Assembly: GCA_036435485.1 (NCBI GenBank)
Contig: CM071595.1
Location: forward strand, 229,138,080-229,202,079
DNA: 64,000 nt
Reading direction: 5' to 3'
DNA from: Saposhnikovia divaricata
Taxonomy: Eukaryota; Streptophyta; Magnoliopsida; Apiales; Apiaceae
Both the position numbers and the translations under genes were made by a program. The notes under the pieces are model-generated. The model saw nothing but the letters and a program-made list of their open reading frames with translations, did not search any database and had not been told where the DNA came from. Below, piece after piece: positions 54,816 to 64,000 of this stretch (position 1 is the stretch's first letter; every line of letters starts with the position of its first letter).

Positions 54816-57276
54816 ATGTCAAATAGAAAAGTGGACGCTGGATGGATGCATGGTAAGGTTATTATTTCTGAAGGGAATAAAAAGGTGGTCAAATGTAATT
54901 ACTGTCCCAAGGTGGTAGGGGGCATAACCAGGTTAAAACAACACCTGGCTCATATAGGTACTAATGTAACTGGCTGTCCAGAGGTACCTTCAGATGTGTC
55001 TCAAGCAATGAAAAACCTACTCGGAGTTCAGAAAAATGTTGGACACAATCTAGAAATTGAAGAGGGTAGTCACCAAGCTTTGTCCCTGCCAGAAATAAAA
55101 ATAGCTTTCAAGGTAATATAACTTGTATAATTTATTTTATCATTATATAATACATAATACATGTACATACTACACTGATAATATACATGCTATTGTACAC
55201 CAAAAATAAAGAATATTGTTTTAGTCACTTCGCATTATTGCTCGTATGGTACATGCAGGGGATAATAGGAGCATGCAGTGAGGAAGCTGCCCTGTCAGTT
55301 TATCCTCATTGTAGAATCGATCCGTGCGAGACATTTGAGGAAGCATTCAAGGTTAATTCTCCTATATATTTCTATTTCGACAAACTATTGCAATTTTATG
55401 TTCATCATTACACCATATTATTTTCTAGTAGCTTGTTTGTTCACCATTAATGATATGTTGCTATCTTTGGTTTGCATACTACATTCCGAAATTGGAAATC
55501 GTTTGTCAAATTTGGCGACCATATTACATAACATTTTGCATTATGGAGACTCTACCTCAGTTAATATATTAATCCCCTTTTTCTTAATAAATTATTCAGG
55601 CTGTTGAATCTCTGGGGGCTGATAAAGCAATTATTCCCATTGAAAATTCTTTAGGCGGAAGTTTCCATGAGAACTACGATTTAATCTCTTCTCACCCGTT
55701 GCACATTGTTGGGGAGTTTAAAGCATCTATGAACCTTTGCCTCCTAGCACCGCGTGACATTAGAATGGAACAGTTAGAACGCGTTGTAGGACATTCACAG
55801 GTCAGCAATAACATATACCTTAATGTGTTATATGTATTGGCTTAGTTCAAAAACTTAAAAACTTCAGGCTCATCCATGCGCAGGCACTAGAACAAACCAA
55901 AACTTTCCTGCGTAACTTGGGTGTAGAGGAAGACATTGTTCACGATGATCGATACTTTGCTCGGGTGATCTTTAGTTTTTCAGTTGTTGTCTTGTTCAAT
56001 CAATGTATTATCTAACCAATATTATTTTCTCTAGCTTATACCATCACGTAAAGAAAAGCCCACCGATAGTGGTAGTACACAACTGTCAACGTGTGAAGTT
56101 GGTATGGCACAACAGCCCACGGGGGTCATTGGTAGTGGGAGAGCTGCAGAATGGTCTACCCTGCGCGTAGTGGCAACAGGAATCCAGGCAAAATTTCCTA
56201 AATCATCTAGATAGGCTCCTTATTTGCCATTAATTTCTTGCTATATGCAGTTATATCTTCCTTAATAAATGTAGACCTCTTCAAGTACACTTTCTTTGAT
56301 TGTTTTCTGTGCAGAACGAGAATGCCAAGGAGAGCATTACTCGATTCTGGATACTTGCAAGAGATCCTGTAGTTCCCACTACCGACAAGTCTTTTAAGGT
56401 AGTAGAAAACTCTTGAAGCATTCTTTATTGACAATTTCTTATTTACAATTTATTAACCAAGTACATTATGGTCCTTCTCAGACCAGCCTTGTATTCACTC
56501 TGAAAGACGGTCCTGAAGAGTTGTGTAATGCGCTGTCAGTATTTGCAAAGAGAGACATTAAGGTGGCAAAGGTAAACGTACAACAAATGACTACACATCT
56601 ACTATGAGACTAATCAACATATATACTGATTTCAAATTGTTTTTCTTGGTTATGGTTGCAGATTGAGAACAGGCCTCAAAGAAACATACTACCAAATAGG
56701 GCTGATAGCTCCACTGAAGAGACTGCTCATGAGTGAGTACATTTATACATAACAATTTCATTTTAATCTTTATTGTAAGCAGTGTAATCCATTTTAACTA
56801 GCAGTGTAATTCACTAATGCAGGAGCTTTAGTTATCTCTTTTATGTTGATTTTAAGGCTTCTATGGCAGAGCCACGCGCAGAGTGTGCTTTGAAAGATTT
56901 GAAGGTTTGTTCCAACACTTCTTTCACTACTATCTTGGATTTAGGAAAGACTAGCCTTAATTATTGCTTTAACCAATTTATCAAGTTTTAAGCTCAGAAT
57001 CAAAGTAGGATAGAGGACAGACATACCATTGTCATTTTGGTTGAAGCAAAACAGTTCTCTGATTTTGCACTTTGATAAGGGAAAGACATTCATGACATAC
57101 TAATTTGCTCCCACCAAGTAAAATAGAGAATTTGTAACACTAATACATGTTCCCAAAATAAGTATGTTGTTATTGTAATTAATTTTCTTTGTTGTTTCAT
57201 ATTACAGGAATTTACTACATATATGCGTATACTTGGCTCTTACCCCTTGATAGAAGCCAGCAGGACGACTGCATGA
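54816..57276 (+). CDS. BED zinc finger-arogenate/prephenate dehydratase fusion, 10 exons
   Basis: The spliced product is about 406 residues. Exons: 54816-55112, 55259-55351, 55600-55800, 55884-55964, 56035-56187, 56315-56398, 56482-56571, 56662-56732, 56823-56904, 57208-57276. All junctions keep frame. Introns are GT-AG except the fifth, GC-AG. Residues 7-60 form a BED zinc finger (DAGWMHG, ligands C27, C30, H43, C54; GGITRLKQHLA), as in plant hAT-type transposase proteins. From residue 95 (KIAFK, still in exon 1) begins a prephenate/arogenate dehydratase domain: GACSEEAA, PIENSLGGS (143-151), the catalytic ITRF (283-286). An ACT regulatory domain follows (TSLVFTLKDGPEEL, 304-317; IENRPQR, 334-340) and ends ILGSYPLIEASRTTA. 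Plant dehydratases make phenylalanine in plastids and carry a transit peptide; here BED sequence replaces it, so a nuclear place is possible. The usual DTAGAA-type segment is replaced by DDRYFAR and a longer loop, so catalysis is uncertain. Confidence 0.88.
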
Positions 57277-57880
57277 ACGCCTGTGGGATAAATTTAATAT
57301 TTTTGAAATTTGTAATGTTGGTTTCTCTTTATTTTTATTAAAATATGTAACTTTATCAGTTTGAGATGTTTCTAAATATGATTGTTCATTTTATATAGTG
57401 AAAGTAATCTACATAAATTTTTGAATTCGGTAAATTATACATATGATATCATTCAGTTGCTTGAGGTTCTAACCCATGGCTGCTGTTACTCTATATGTGA
57501 ATTCTGGTGCATACTACAAAGTGGAGATAAAAAAGTTAGAAGATCATAGCATGTGATTTTCTACACTCTTTGCTTAAGTTTTTTATATATAATTTATATT
57601 TTCATTCTAATAATATATATTTTTAAATATGTTGTGCATATGATTTTAAACTTTCAAAAAATCAATTTACCTCTTAAAAAATATATATTCCTTTTTAATA
57701 AAAAACAATTAAATAGGAATTAAAATAAATAAGATATAATATTAATTAATTAAGTAGCTTTTAGACGCTTACTTTATTTTTTTGGCTCTGAGTTTTTAAA
57801 ATCACATTTGAACGTTTTATAGTGCATACAAAATTTACAAAATAATCTTTAATTTAATTTAGGTGACAATTTAACAATTA
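57277..57880. other. 3' flank of the BED-dehydratase gene
   Basis: The first few hundred bases likely include the 3' untranslated region; AATATG- and TTTGTAATG-type signals occur after 57295. The rest is AT-rich with no gene. Confidence 0.4.
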
Positions 57881-58114
57881 CTCCCTCCGTCTCATCCAAT
57901 TGTTTACACTTTTCAAGGGGTGTTAGACACGCATTTTGAGGTACATTTTAAGGATAGTTCCATAACCTTTTTTTTTAAATTTTCTTTTCTTGTATAAAAA
58001 TTTAATGTTTAAATTTTTATACAAGAAAAAAAAAATTAAAAAATAAGTTATGTAACTATCTTAAAATCCTCGTCCTAAACACCTCTTAAAAAGTGTGAAC
58101 AATTATCAAGACCA
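57881..58114. mobile_element. Decayed Mariner-type fold-back MITE
   Basis: The left end CTCCCTCCGTCTCATCC follows a TA. The inverted right arm (AAAAAGTGTGAACAATTATC, about 58089-58108) lacks the last bases. The interior 57968-58045 is a nearly perfect inverted repeat (TTCTTGTATAAAAATTTAA and its complement) that would form a long hairpin. Confidence 0.7.
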
Positions 58115-58795
58115 ATTATCCTAAAAAAGAAGAGAAAAGAAAGGTAGAATTTTTCCATTAAGAATTTTATTAGATCCAACAACTCTAACTATATTTATCA
58201 CATGTACCAAAAATAGGATGAAATCCTTTTATATTTATTGTATATAAAGATTTAATTAAGTTAAACTAAATAAATGCTTGTATGTGGTAATTATGTGTTT
58301 ATGTTTTTGATACAAACTCTACAATGTATGTTTTAGTTACAAGAAATATAAGTACTTGTATTATGAAATTTTACTGACAATATCCAGGTTAACCGGTAAT
58401 AAAAGAGGAACATCCAAAGTACTATTAAAATACACAGAAGATCTCCTCTGAATAATGATAAAGGTATATTAAATACAATTTATTTTAAAACAATTTATAT
58501 TGACTAATATTTAACAATCTTCCAGATTTGAATTTTAAAAATTAGAAATTCTCACCTTCCGAAATCTAAAGATTAAATAAACAATGTAAAAAAATAATAT
58601 TTCATATTAAGGGTTTGTAATGGTAGACATATTAAATATAAACATGAAAGTAATTATCTTTACTATATATTACATCTAAAATATATTACAAAAAGCAGGT
58701 TGAAATTTGGCTCTTAAAAATGTGGCTCCTAATTACAAGTGCCCATGTATATGAATCAAAATAGAAAACTACCTAAATTTCTAATATATGCACAT
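58115..58795. other. No gene recognised
   Basis: AT-rich spacer; no coding or repeat structure identified. Confidence 0.4.
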
Positions 58796-59115
58796 TACTA
58801 TTCATACACATGCAGCCTATGCTTATGCTGAAAACAAGTAGCTATCATAAATCTACTAATGAAGCCCAAAGTAGTTGCCTATACCACATTAGACATAGCC
58901 GACCTTTCAAAAGCGATGTCCGGTGCTTATCCATCTAGCATTTCTATTCTCCCCTCTGGATTTGTCGTGATTATTCAACGAGAACAGTCTCCTCACTGTT
59001 GGTCTCCAAATTCTTGCAAGCACTAATCCATATGATTATCTTAATCTGTCTAGTGCAAAGTGCAATTGATGTTCGTAGCAAACTTCACGTGATTATTCAT
59101 AAGATCAAGATGGCG
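58796..59115. repeat. Duplicated segment, copy 1
   Basis: It matches 62585-62981 in the same orientation, with shared ATTCATACACATGCAGCCT at the start and CAAACTTCACGTGATTATTC at the end and several indels between. Copy 2 has about 60 bp more in the middle. I recognise no product on either strand. Confidence 0.75.
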
Positions 59116-59251
59116 CTTAGGGGTGCCATGACAAAGAAGAGAAACTTTTTCTCTAATACATTTTGTGTAGTGTAGTACTTATGAATTATTATTGTTTTGA
59201 GTTTTAAGTGTATATATATAGTGTAACAATAATGTGAAAGTATGATAATAC

Positions 59252-62216
59252 TGTTGGAATATTGATTTAAAATTGTAACCATAATATTAATTGTTTGATT
59301 GTATTTTTAATGTTTCTTGATTGTAAAAGATATGTTATTGATTAGGCTTTATATGTGGAACTTATCATGCATGTTTGTCTTGTATTAACACTATATAAAG
59401 AGCCTTATGATAAATAAAAGAATAAGCTTCCATCCAATATTACTTTTCTCTCCCTCTTGTATTAAAAAACCAACATGGTATCAAGAGTTTCAACGATCTT
59501 AAGGGATCTGTGAGTATATGCGTATAGTCATGACTTCTCGTATGGAAGGTCCAAGTTTGTGGAGGGTTGAATCTGAGAGGAAGATGCAACCTCTTAGAGA
59601 CAATCCAACACTAAATCGGATTTTCGGAGAGGAGTCAACAAAAACTTCGTTGGAAGAACATGAAGAAAGGCCGAGAGGGTCCAATAACAAGAGGGACCAA
59701 GATGAGTGTCATGATGATGAGAAAGAAGGCATGACACAAGTGGCCATGGAAGATTTTTTATTTTAGAATCATCGGTGAAAGATTCACCATGGAGAGAAGT
59801 GCTCCAAAATTATAGTAATTAATTTAATATTGACAAAAAGTGTAAAAATAAAATAAAGTTGGAATTAGTGAGAAGTGCACCACAAAAAGTCTTTTTGGAG
59901 AGATGTGCTCCAAATGTGTAAGTTGGTGAGAAGTGCATCAACATGGAATTGGTGAGAAGTGCATCAAGACATGGTTGTGGAGAGAAGTGCTCTATGTTTG
60001 GGTGATGATGGGAAATACATTGTCATTTTAAATTTCTTTTTACAATTTCAAATCAAGAGGGAGTGTTGGAATATTGATTCAAAATTGTAACTATAGTATT
60101 AATTGTTTGATTGTGTTTTTAATGTTGCTTGATTCTAAAAGATATTTTATTGATTAGGCTTTATATGTGGCACTAATCATGCATGTTTGTCTTGTATTAA
60201 CTCTACTAGGTAACAAAGACGCGCTACGCGCGGCATGAAAACATTTTTTAAAATCGTATATATAACATCATTGCTCGTTAAGTTTTATTATTTGAAATTT
60301 TATATGATGAATTGAAACTTGTGTAAAATGTAACTAAATTTGAATGTTAAAGAATTATAGAGACAAGAATTAGCAGAAGGAAAATATGTTTCAGTTAAAT
60401 TCGAATATATTGACGACATAAAGTTCGTTACATAAAAAATGCTTTTGAAATCCAGTATTGATAAACATTTGTAAAGTTCAACAATGGATAAGTAAAAGTA
60501 ACATTTTTTGTATCATTTTTTCTGTCAATGACATTATGAGAGACGTGATTACTTAGTTTGTTGAGAAATTTGTTTGTATGATGAAAAAATGAAGCAAAAT
60601 GTAAATGTGATAAAAGGTTCGATTGACTTACGCCAGTCTCATACATACATGCATGATTAATTGATTAGTAATGGTATGAGAATTTATGTAGTTAGAATAT
60701 TAATTTAATCTAACACAATATAATGAAACAACGAATGTAAAACTTTTTCATTGATTTAATCAGTAAAGAAAAATGTTGGATTGGTTCAATTTAATCGAGT
60801 TGATCACACCCCATTTGTAAATTGTTCATGTGTAAACGTAAATTATACAATATTGCTTGTATTTAAATTATAGATGTTAATTGGAAAATTTATATACTTC
60901 TATATCTTATCATGATTTTCACGGTCACGATTACGAATTAATCGAAAAGTTAAAATTGTCTATTTATTATTGCCGAAAAAAATTGCATCAATTTTGAATA
61001 AGGATTAGAAATTGACGATATAAATCAGTTTATTTTATCGTTTTACCTTGAATAATTGTACTTTTAGACAGATAATTAATATTTTATATTAATATAATAA
61101 TTATAATTTTATAATAAATATTGCTAAAATTTTATATTAAGTATAAAATAAAGAGTATTTAATATAAGTATAATAGGTACAATTAATGACTAATTAAAAT
61201 GTTATTAAATGCAAGAAAATTATTTTAATAAAAAAAATCAAAAATGTGAAAATTAAGAAAAATATTTTGAAGCTTTTGAGTGAAAGTCTCTCCAATCTCC
61301 TGGTTTATTACGACTCCACAATCATTGATAATAAAGATTGCTTGAGAAGTTTAGGTTAATAACGTTTTTTTAAAGCCGACATCCCTCACATAATATACAT
61401 ATTCAACTATAGTGTAAAAATTTATTTAATTAGAATAAAATTTTATTTTGACATAATATAATAAAATAATGAGTGTATAGCTTTTTTATAAATTTTTCTT
61501 CCGATAAATGGCTGAATTTGTTAAATTTAATCGATTTGATCATAACTCATGTATAATTTATTCATGTGCAAAATTAAAAACCTGTCTGTATTGTTTGTAT
61601 ATAATTCCAGATATTAAGTAAATATCTTGTACTTTCATAATTTATTACGACTTTCACAATCATTGATAATAAAAATTGTTTGAAAAGTTAAGGTCGTCTA
61701 CCCTATAATTATCCGAAAAGAAAATATAATGATCTTGAATAGGGAATAAAAAATAACGCAATATAAACAATTGTTAGTCGTCATTTTACCTAAAAATAAA
61801 CTTAACTATATATAATTAATATTTAATATTGAAATAATAACTATAATGTTCAAATAAAGTTTGCTAATTTTTAAACAAATTAAATAGAGAAAATTTAATA
61901 GGATTTTTAATAGGTGTAATTAATGACTAATTAAATTTTCATTAATAGCTATTTAATGCAAAAAAAGAATTTTAATAAAAAAAGTCAAAAAAACGAAAAT
62001 TCAAGAAAAATACCTTAAACTGTTCTGATGCATTTCTTATTAATAGTTTAATATAATATGTTATGATGTATATTAATTTGAACGCTTCTGGTAACTTTCC
62101 GATCTGCAGGCATTATAATATATATAGATATTGACATAAAAAGTCTTATGATGAATAAAAAGTATAAGCTTCCACAAAATATTTATCTCTCTCCCTCTCT
62201 TATCAAAAAACTAACA
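59252..62216 (+). mobile_element. TRIM element containing a Helitron
   Basis: The 5' LTR (59252-59475, 224 bp) starts TGTTGGAATATTGATT and ends AAAACCAACA. A primer-site-like TGGTATCAAGAG follows. The interior (59476-60063) is only 588 bp. The 3' LTR begins at 60064 after a purine tract, AAGAGGGAG, is interrupted at 60206-62128 by a Helitron, and ends CTAACA at 62216. A perfect 5-bp duplication, aatac, flanks the element (59247-59251 and 62217-62221). Small LTRs and a tiny interior without protease or polymerase define a TRIM. An 83-codon frame in the interior (59518-59766) has no known domain. Confidence 0.92.
60206..62128 (-). mobile_element. Non-autonomous Helitron
   Basis: On the minus strand it begins TCTATATATATTATAATG (from 62128) and ends with a short GC hairpin CGCGCGTAGCGCG followed by TCTTTGTTACCTAG (to 60206). 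Host bases are A before and T after, the usual Helitron A/T insertion. The surrounding TRIM LTR aligns cleanly when it is removed. The 1.9 kb interior is AT-rich with two diverged copies of a roughly 500-bp segment (TTAATCGA and TTTACGACT-type words near 60790-61000 and 61520-61720) and no replicase. Confidence 0.9.
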
Positions 62217-62221
62217 AATAC

Positions 62222-62584
62222 CATCTACTAATGCTTTTGGTCATGTACTAAGTGTATTGTGGTGGGACACTTTATCTATGGGTTTGCTTAGATTTTTCCA
62301 CACCTACAAAAAAAAAGATAAAGCACATATATAAAGGGAAACAAAAATCCTGATTTGTTATTCGTTAATTTACCGGATTATTAGTTCAAATCACAAATAT
62401 TGAAGTTTGATTCGAATGGGAATTCGTGGCATGAATTAAATAACATTTCAAGTGGCAAATCTCATCCTGGAAAATGTATTTCTTTATTTTGCATCGATCA
62501 TGTAGGTACTACATAAAGAATATACACCGTAATATATGTTCATTACCTTTAGAAAATATGTAGATTTAATCATGTTAACTAAGC
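62222..62584. other. No gene recognised
   Basis: AT-rich sequence between the TRIM element and the second duplicated segment. Confidence 0.4.
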
Positions 62585-62981
62585 TACTATTCATACACAT
62601 GCAGCCTGTGCTCGGAACAAGTAGCTCATCACAAATCTACGTGTAATAGGAGAGCTACTCTAATGAAGCCCAAAATGTAGTTGCCTACACCAACTTAGAC
62701 GTAGGTGACATTTTAAAAGTTATGTCCGATGTTGAACCTCATCCATCTAGCATTCCCATTCTCACCTCCGGATTTGTCATGGTTCTGCTTAAGCCAACCA
62801 ACAGTACAACAACAGGATGTGCCACTAGTACTACTAGGAACATTCAACAAAAGCTGGGATGTCTCCTCACTGTTGGTCTAAATTCTTGCATGCATTAATT
62901 CACGTGATTATCTTAATCTGTTTAGTACAATTGATGTTTATAGCAAACTTCACGTGATTATTCATAAGATCAAGATGGCGA
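62585..62981. repeat. Duplicated segment, copy 2
   Basis: Second copy of 58796-59115. It is cut on the right by the Copia LTR that starts at about 62988. Confidence 0.75.
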
Positions 62982-62987
62982 TTATGA

Positions 62988-64000
62988 TGGGTTTCGGGGC
63001 AACAAACGCAGCGGAAACCAATAATTAAAACAATAAAATCGAAATCCAATCACAAGATCCATGCAAAACAAGACGTTTAGTTCGTAGTTTGAACATTTAC
63101 CTTAAAACGAAGCTTTAATAGTTGAGAAAAAAAAATGACTAATGGAAGTCCTTAGATGCAATCACCACGATGCAAGATCTGTGTCTCTAATCAGTCCACA
63201 TGAACGCTTGATCGTCCAACGATCACCGGAGCCGGTACTAGCCGAAGTACCTGTCCCTCTCTCTCTCTCTAGCCTCTCAAATGTTTTGAGCAGCTTTGGT
63301 TTTTCTCTAAAAACGAATTGCAAAAGTATGACCCTAAACAATACATCATAATGTATTTATAGGGAAGAGAGATTGGGCTAAAACCCTAAATCGTTTGGGC
63401 TTCTCTAAACCAATCTGATTGGTTTTAATATTAAATTTGAATTATCTTTAATAATTAATTAAGATTAGCTCAATTAATTAATAACCAATTTTGAATTTAA
63501 TCATTTAATTTAAATTCGTAATTTAAATTAAAACTCCTTTTAAACGTTCTTATTGTGTAACCCTTTAGGTTATTATTACGTTGGCAATAATTTTAATATC
63601 CAGTAATAAAATTATAAACAATGAGCGGCATCTAGTAATACATCATTGCTACCCAAGTAATAATAATAATTGGTGATCCAATTAAACCTTTCGTGATATA
63701 ATTTTTCCGTGTAATATAATCCCTTTAACCAAATATTATAGAGTAACTCGAGGCATGTTATTAGTCATCCTCTTCAACGTTTAATCCGGGTTTTCTTGAT
63801 CAATGAGTAGGCTATTAAAACAAATCAATATTTGAGCATGGCCATGCATTTTCATAGTCACACTCAATCAAAAGGCTAATAATATCTCTTCTAATAATAG
63901 GAGGGTTAAATCCTATATCTATCATTCATATTTCTCATACGACTCATAATATACCCGATGTCCACTTTTATCATCACCCGGTCAAAGGTAACTTTTAATG
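62988..64000 (-). mobile_element. Copia LTR, minus strand, running off the window
   Basis: Read on the minus strand it is a diverged relative of the LTR at 25597-27207. Shared parts include the complement of GAGCATGGCCATGCAT (63835), ACTCGAGGCATGT (63746) and the end TTTCCGCTGCGTTTGTTGCC. The LTR's outer end is near 62988 (TGGGTTTCGG on the plus strand). No primer site follows it, so this is the 3' LTR of an element lying to the right, or a solo LTR. The open frame at 63142-63351 lies antisense in it and is not a gene. Confidence 0.82.

Noticed and set aside
55187..55607. Frames of 87 and 109 codons near the fusion gene
   Set aside because: They read through introns or in the wrong frame of exon 2; the spliced frame explains the region.
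59252..59475. Cassandra-type TRIM with a 5S RNA in its LTR
   Set aside because: I looked for 5S rRNA promoter-like sequence in the LTR and saw none.

Overview
This window reads as nuclear DNA of a flowering plant, most likely a eudicot. It is AT-rich and packed with nested plant-type transposable elements: Ty1/Copia, Ty3/Gypsy, TRIM, CACTA, hAT, Mutator-like, Mariner, Helitron and LINE. It also carries a plastid DNA insertion, spliced genes with plant-type introns, and two MIR399 loci. I cannot name the species from the sequence alone.

Left part (1-12,500). A broken minus-strand copy of the minor-spliceosome gene U11/U12-31K (468-2286) is split by a 1.0 kb retroelement-like insertion. A hAT element with a perfect 8-bp target duplication lies at 3634-4505. 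Two diverged copies of a segment (about 4.83-6.09 kb and 8.75-9.49 kb) each carry a MIR399 hairpin on the minus strand, a TATA box and a phosphate-starvation P1BS site. Between them is a nuclear plastid insertion joining ndhD and ndhB pieces. Then come AT-rich repeats, a Mariner MITE and a LINE 3' end.

Middle part (12,500-52,300) is nested transposons. A hAT MITE and a 3.4 kb CACTA element (12,938-16,340) are followed by decayed exons of a MOR1-like microtubule gene. Next are the 5' part of a small Copia element and a larger Copia element (18,989-27,207) whose 5' LTR is cut short. A decayed Ty3/Gypsy element (about 27.9-49.8 kb) is interrupted in its RNase H by a 16.4 kb CACTA element (28,227-44,636). 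That CACTA element has captured pieces of a GOS1-type SNARE gene and a DDX6/DHH1-type helicase gene. It is itself interrupted by a young, nearly intact 9.9 kb SIRE-like Copia element (30,307-40,175) with a perfect 5-bp target duplication. A short non-autonomous LTR element follows at 50,198-52,266.

Right part (52,300-64,000). The only apparently intact protein gene lies at 54,816-57,276. Its ten exons keep an open frame and encode about 406 residues: a BED zinc finger joined, within exon 1, to an arogenate/prephenate dehydratase plus ACT domain. I consider this the most notable finding. Downstream are a fold-back MITE, a duplicated 0.4 kb segment, a TRIM element (59,252-62,216) containing a Helitron (60,206-62,128), and a minus-strand Copia LTR running off the window end.

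The functional content is therefore small: two candidate MIR399 loci (phosphate homeostasis) and one chimeric aromatic-amino-acid-type enzyme gene, in a region otherwise built by successive transposon insertions. I saw no tRNA, rRNA or CRISPR array.
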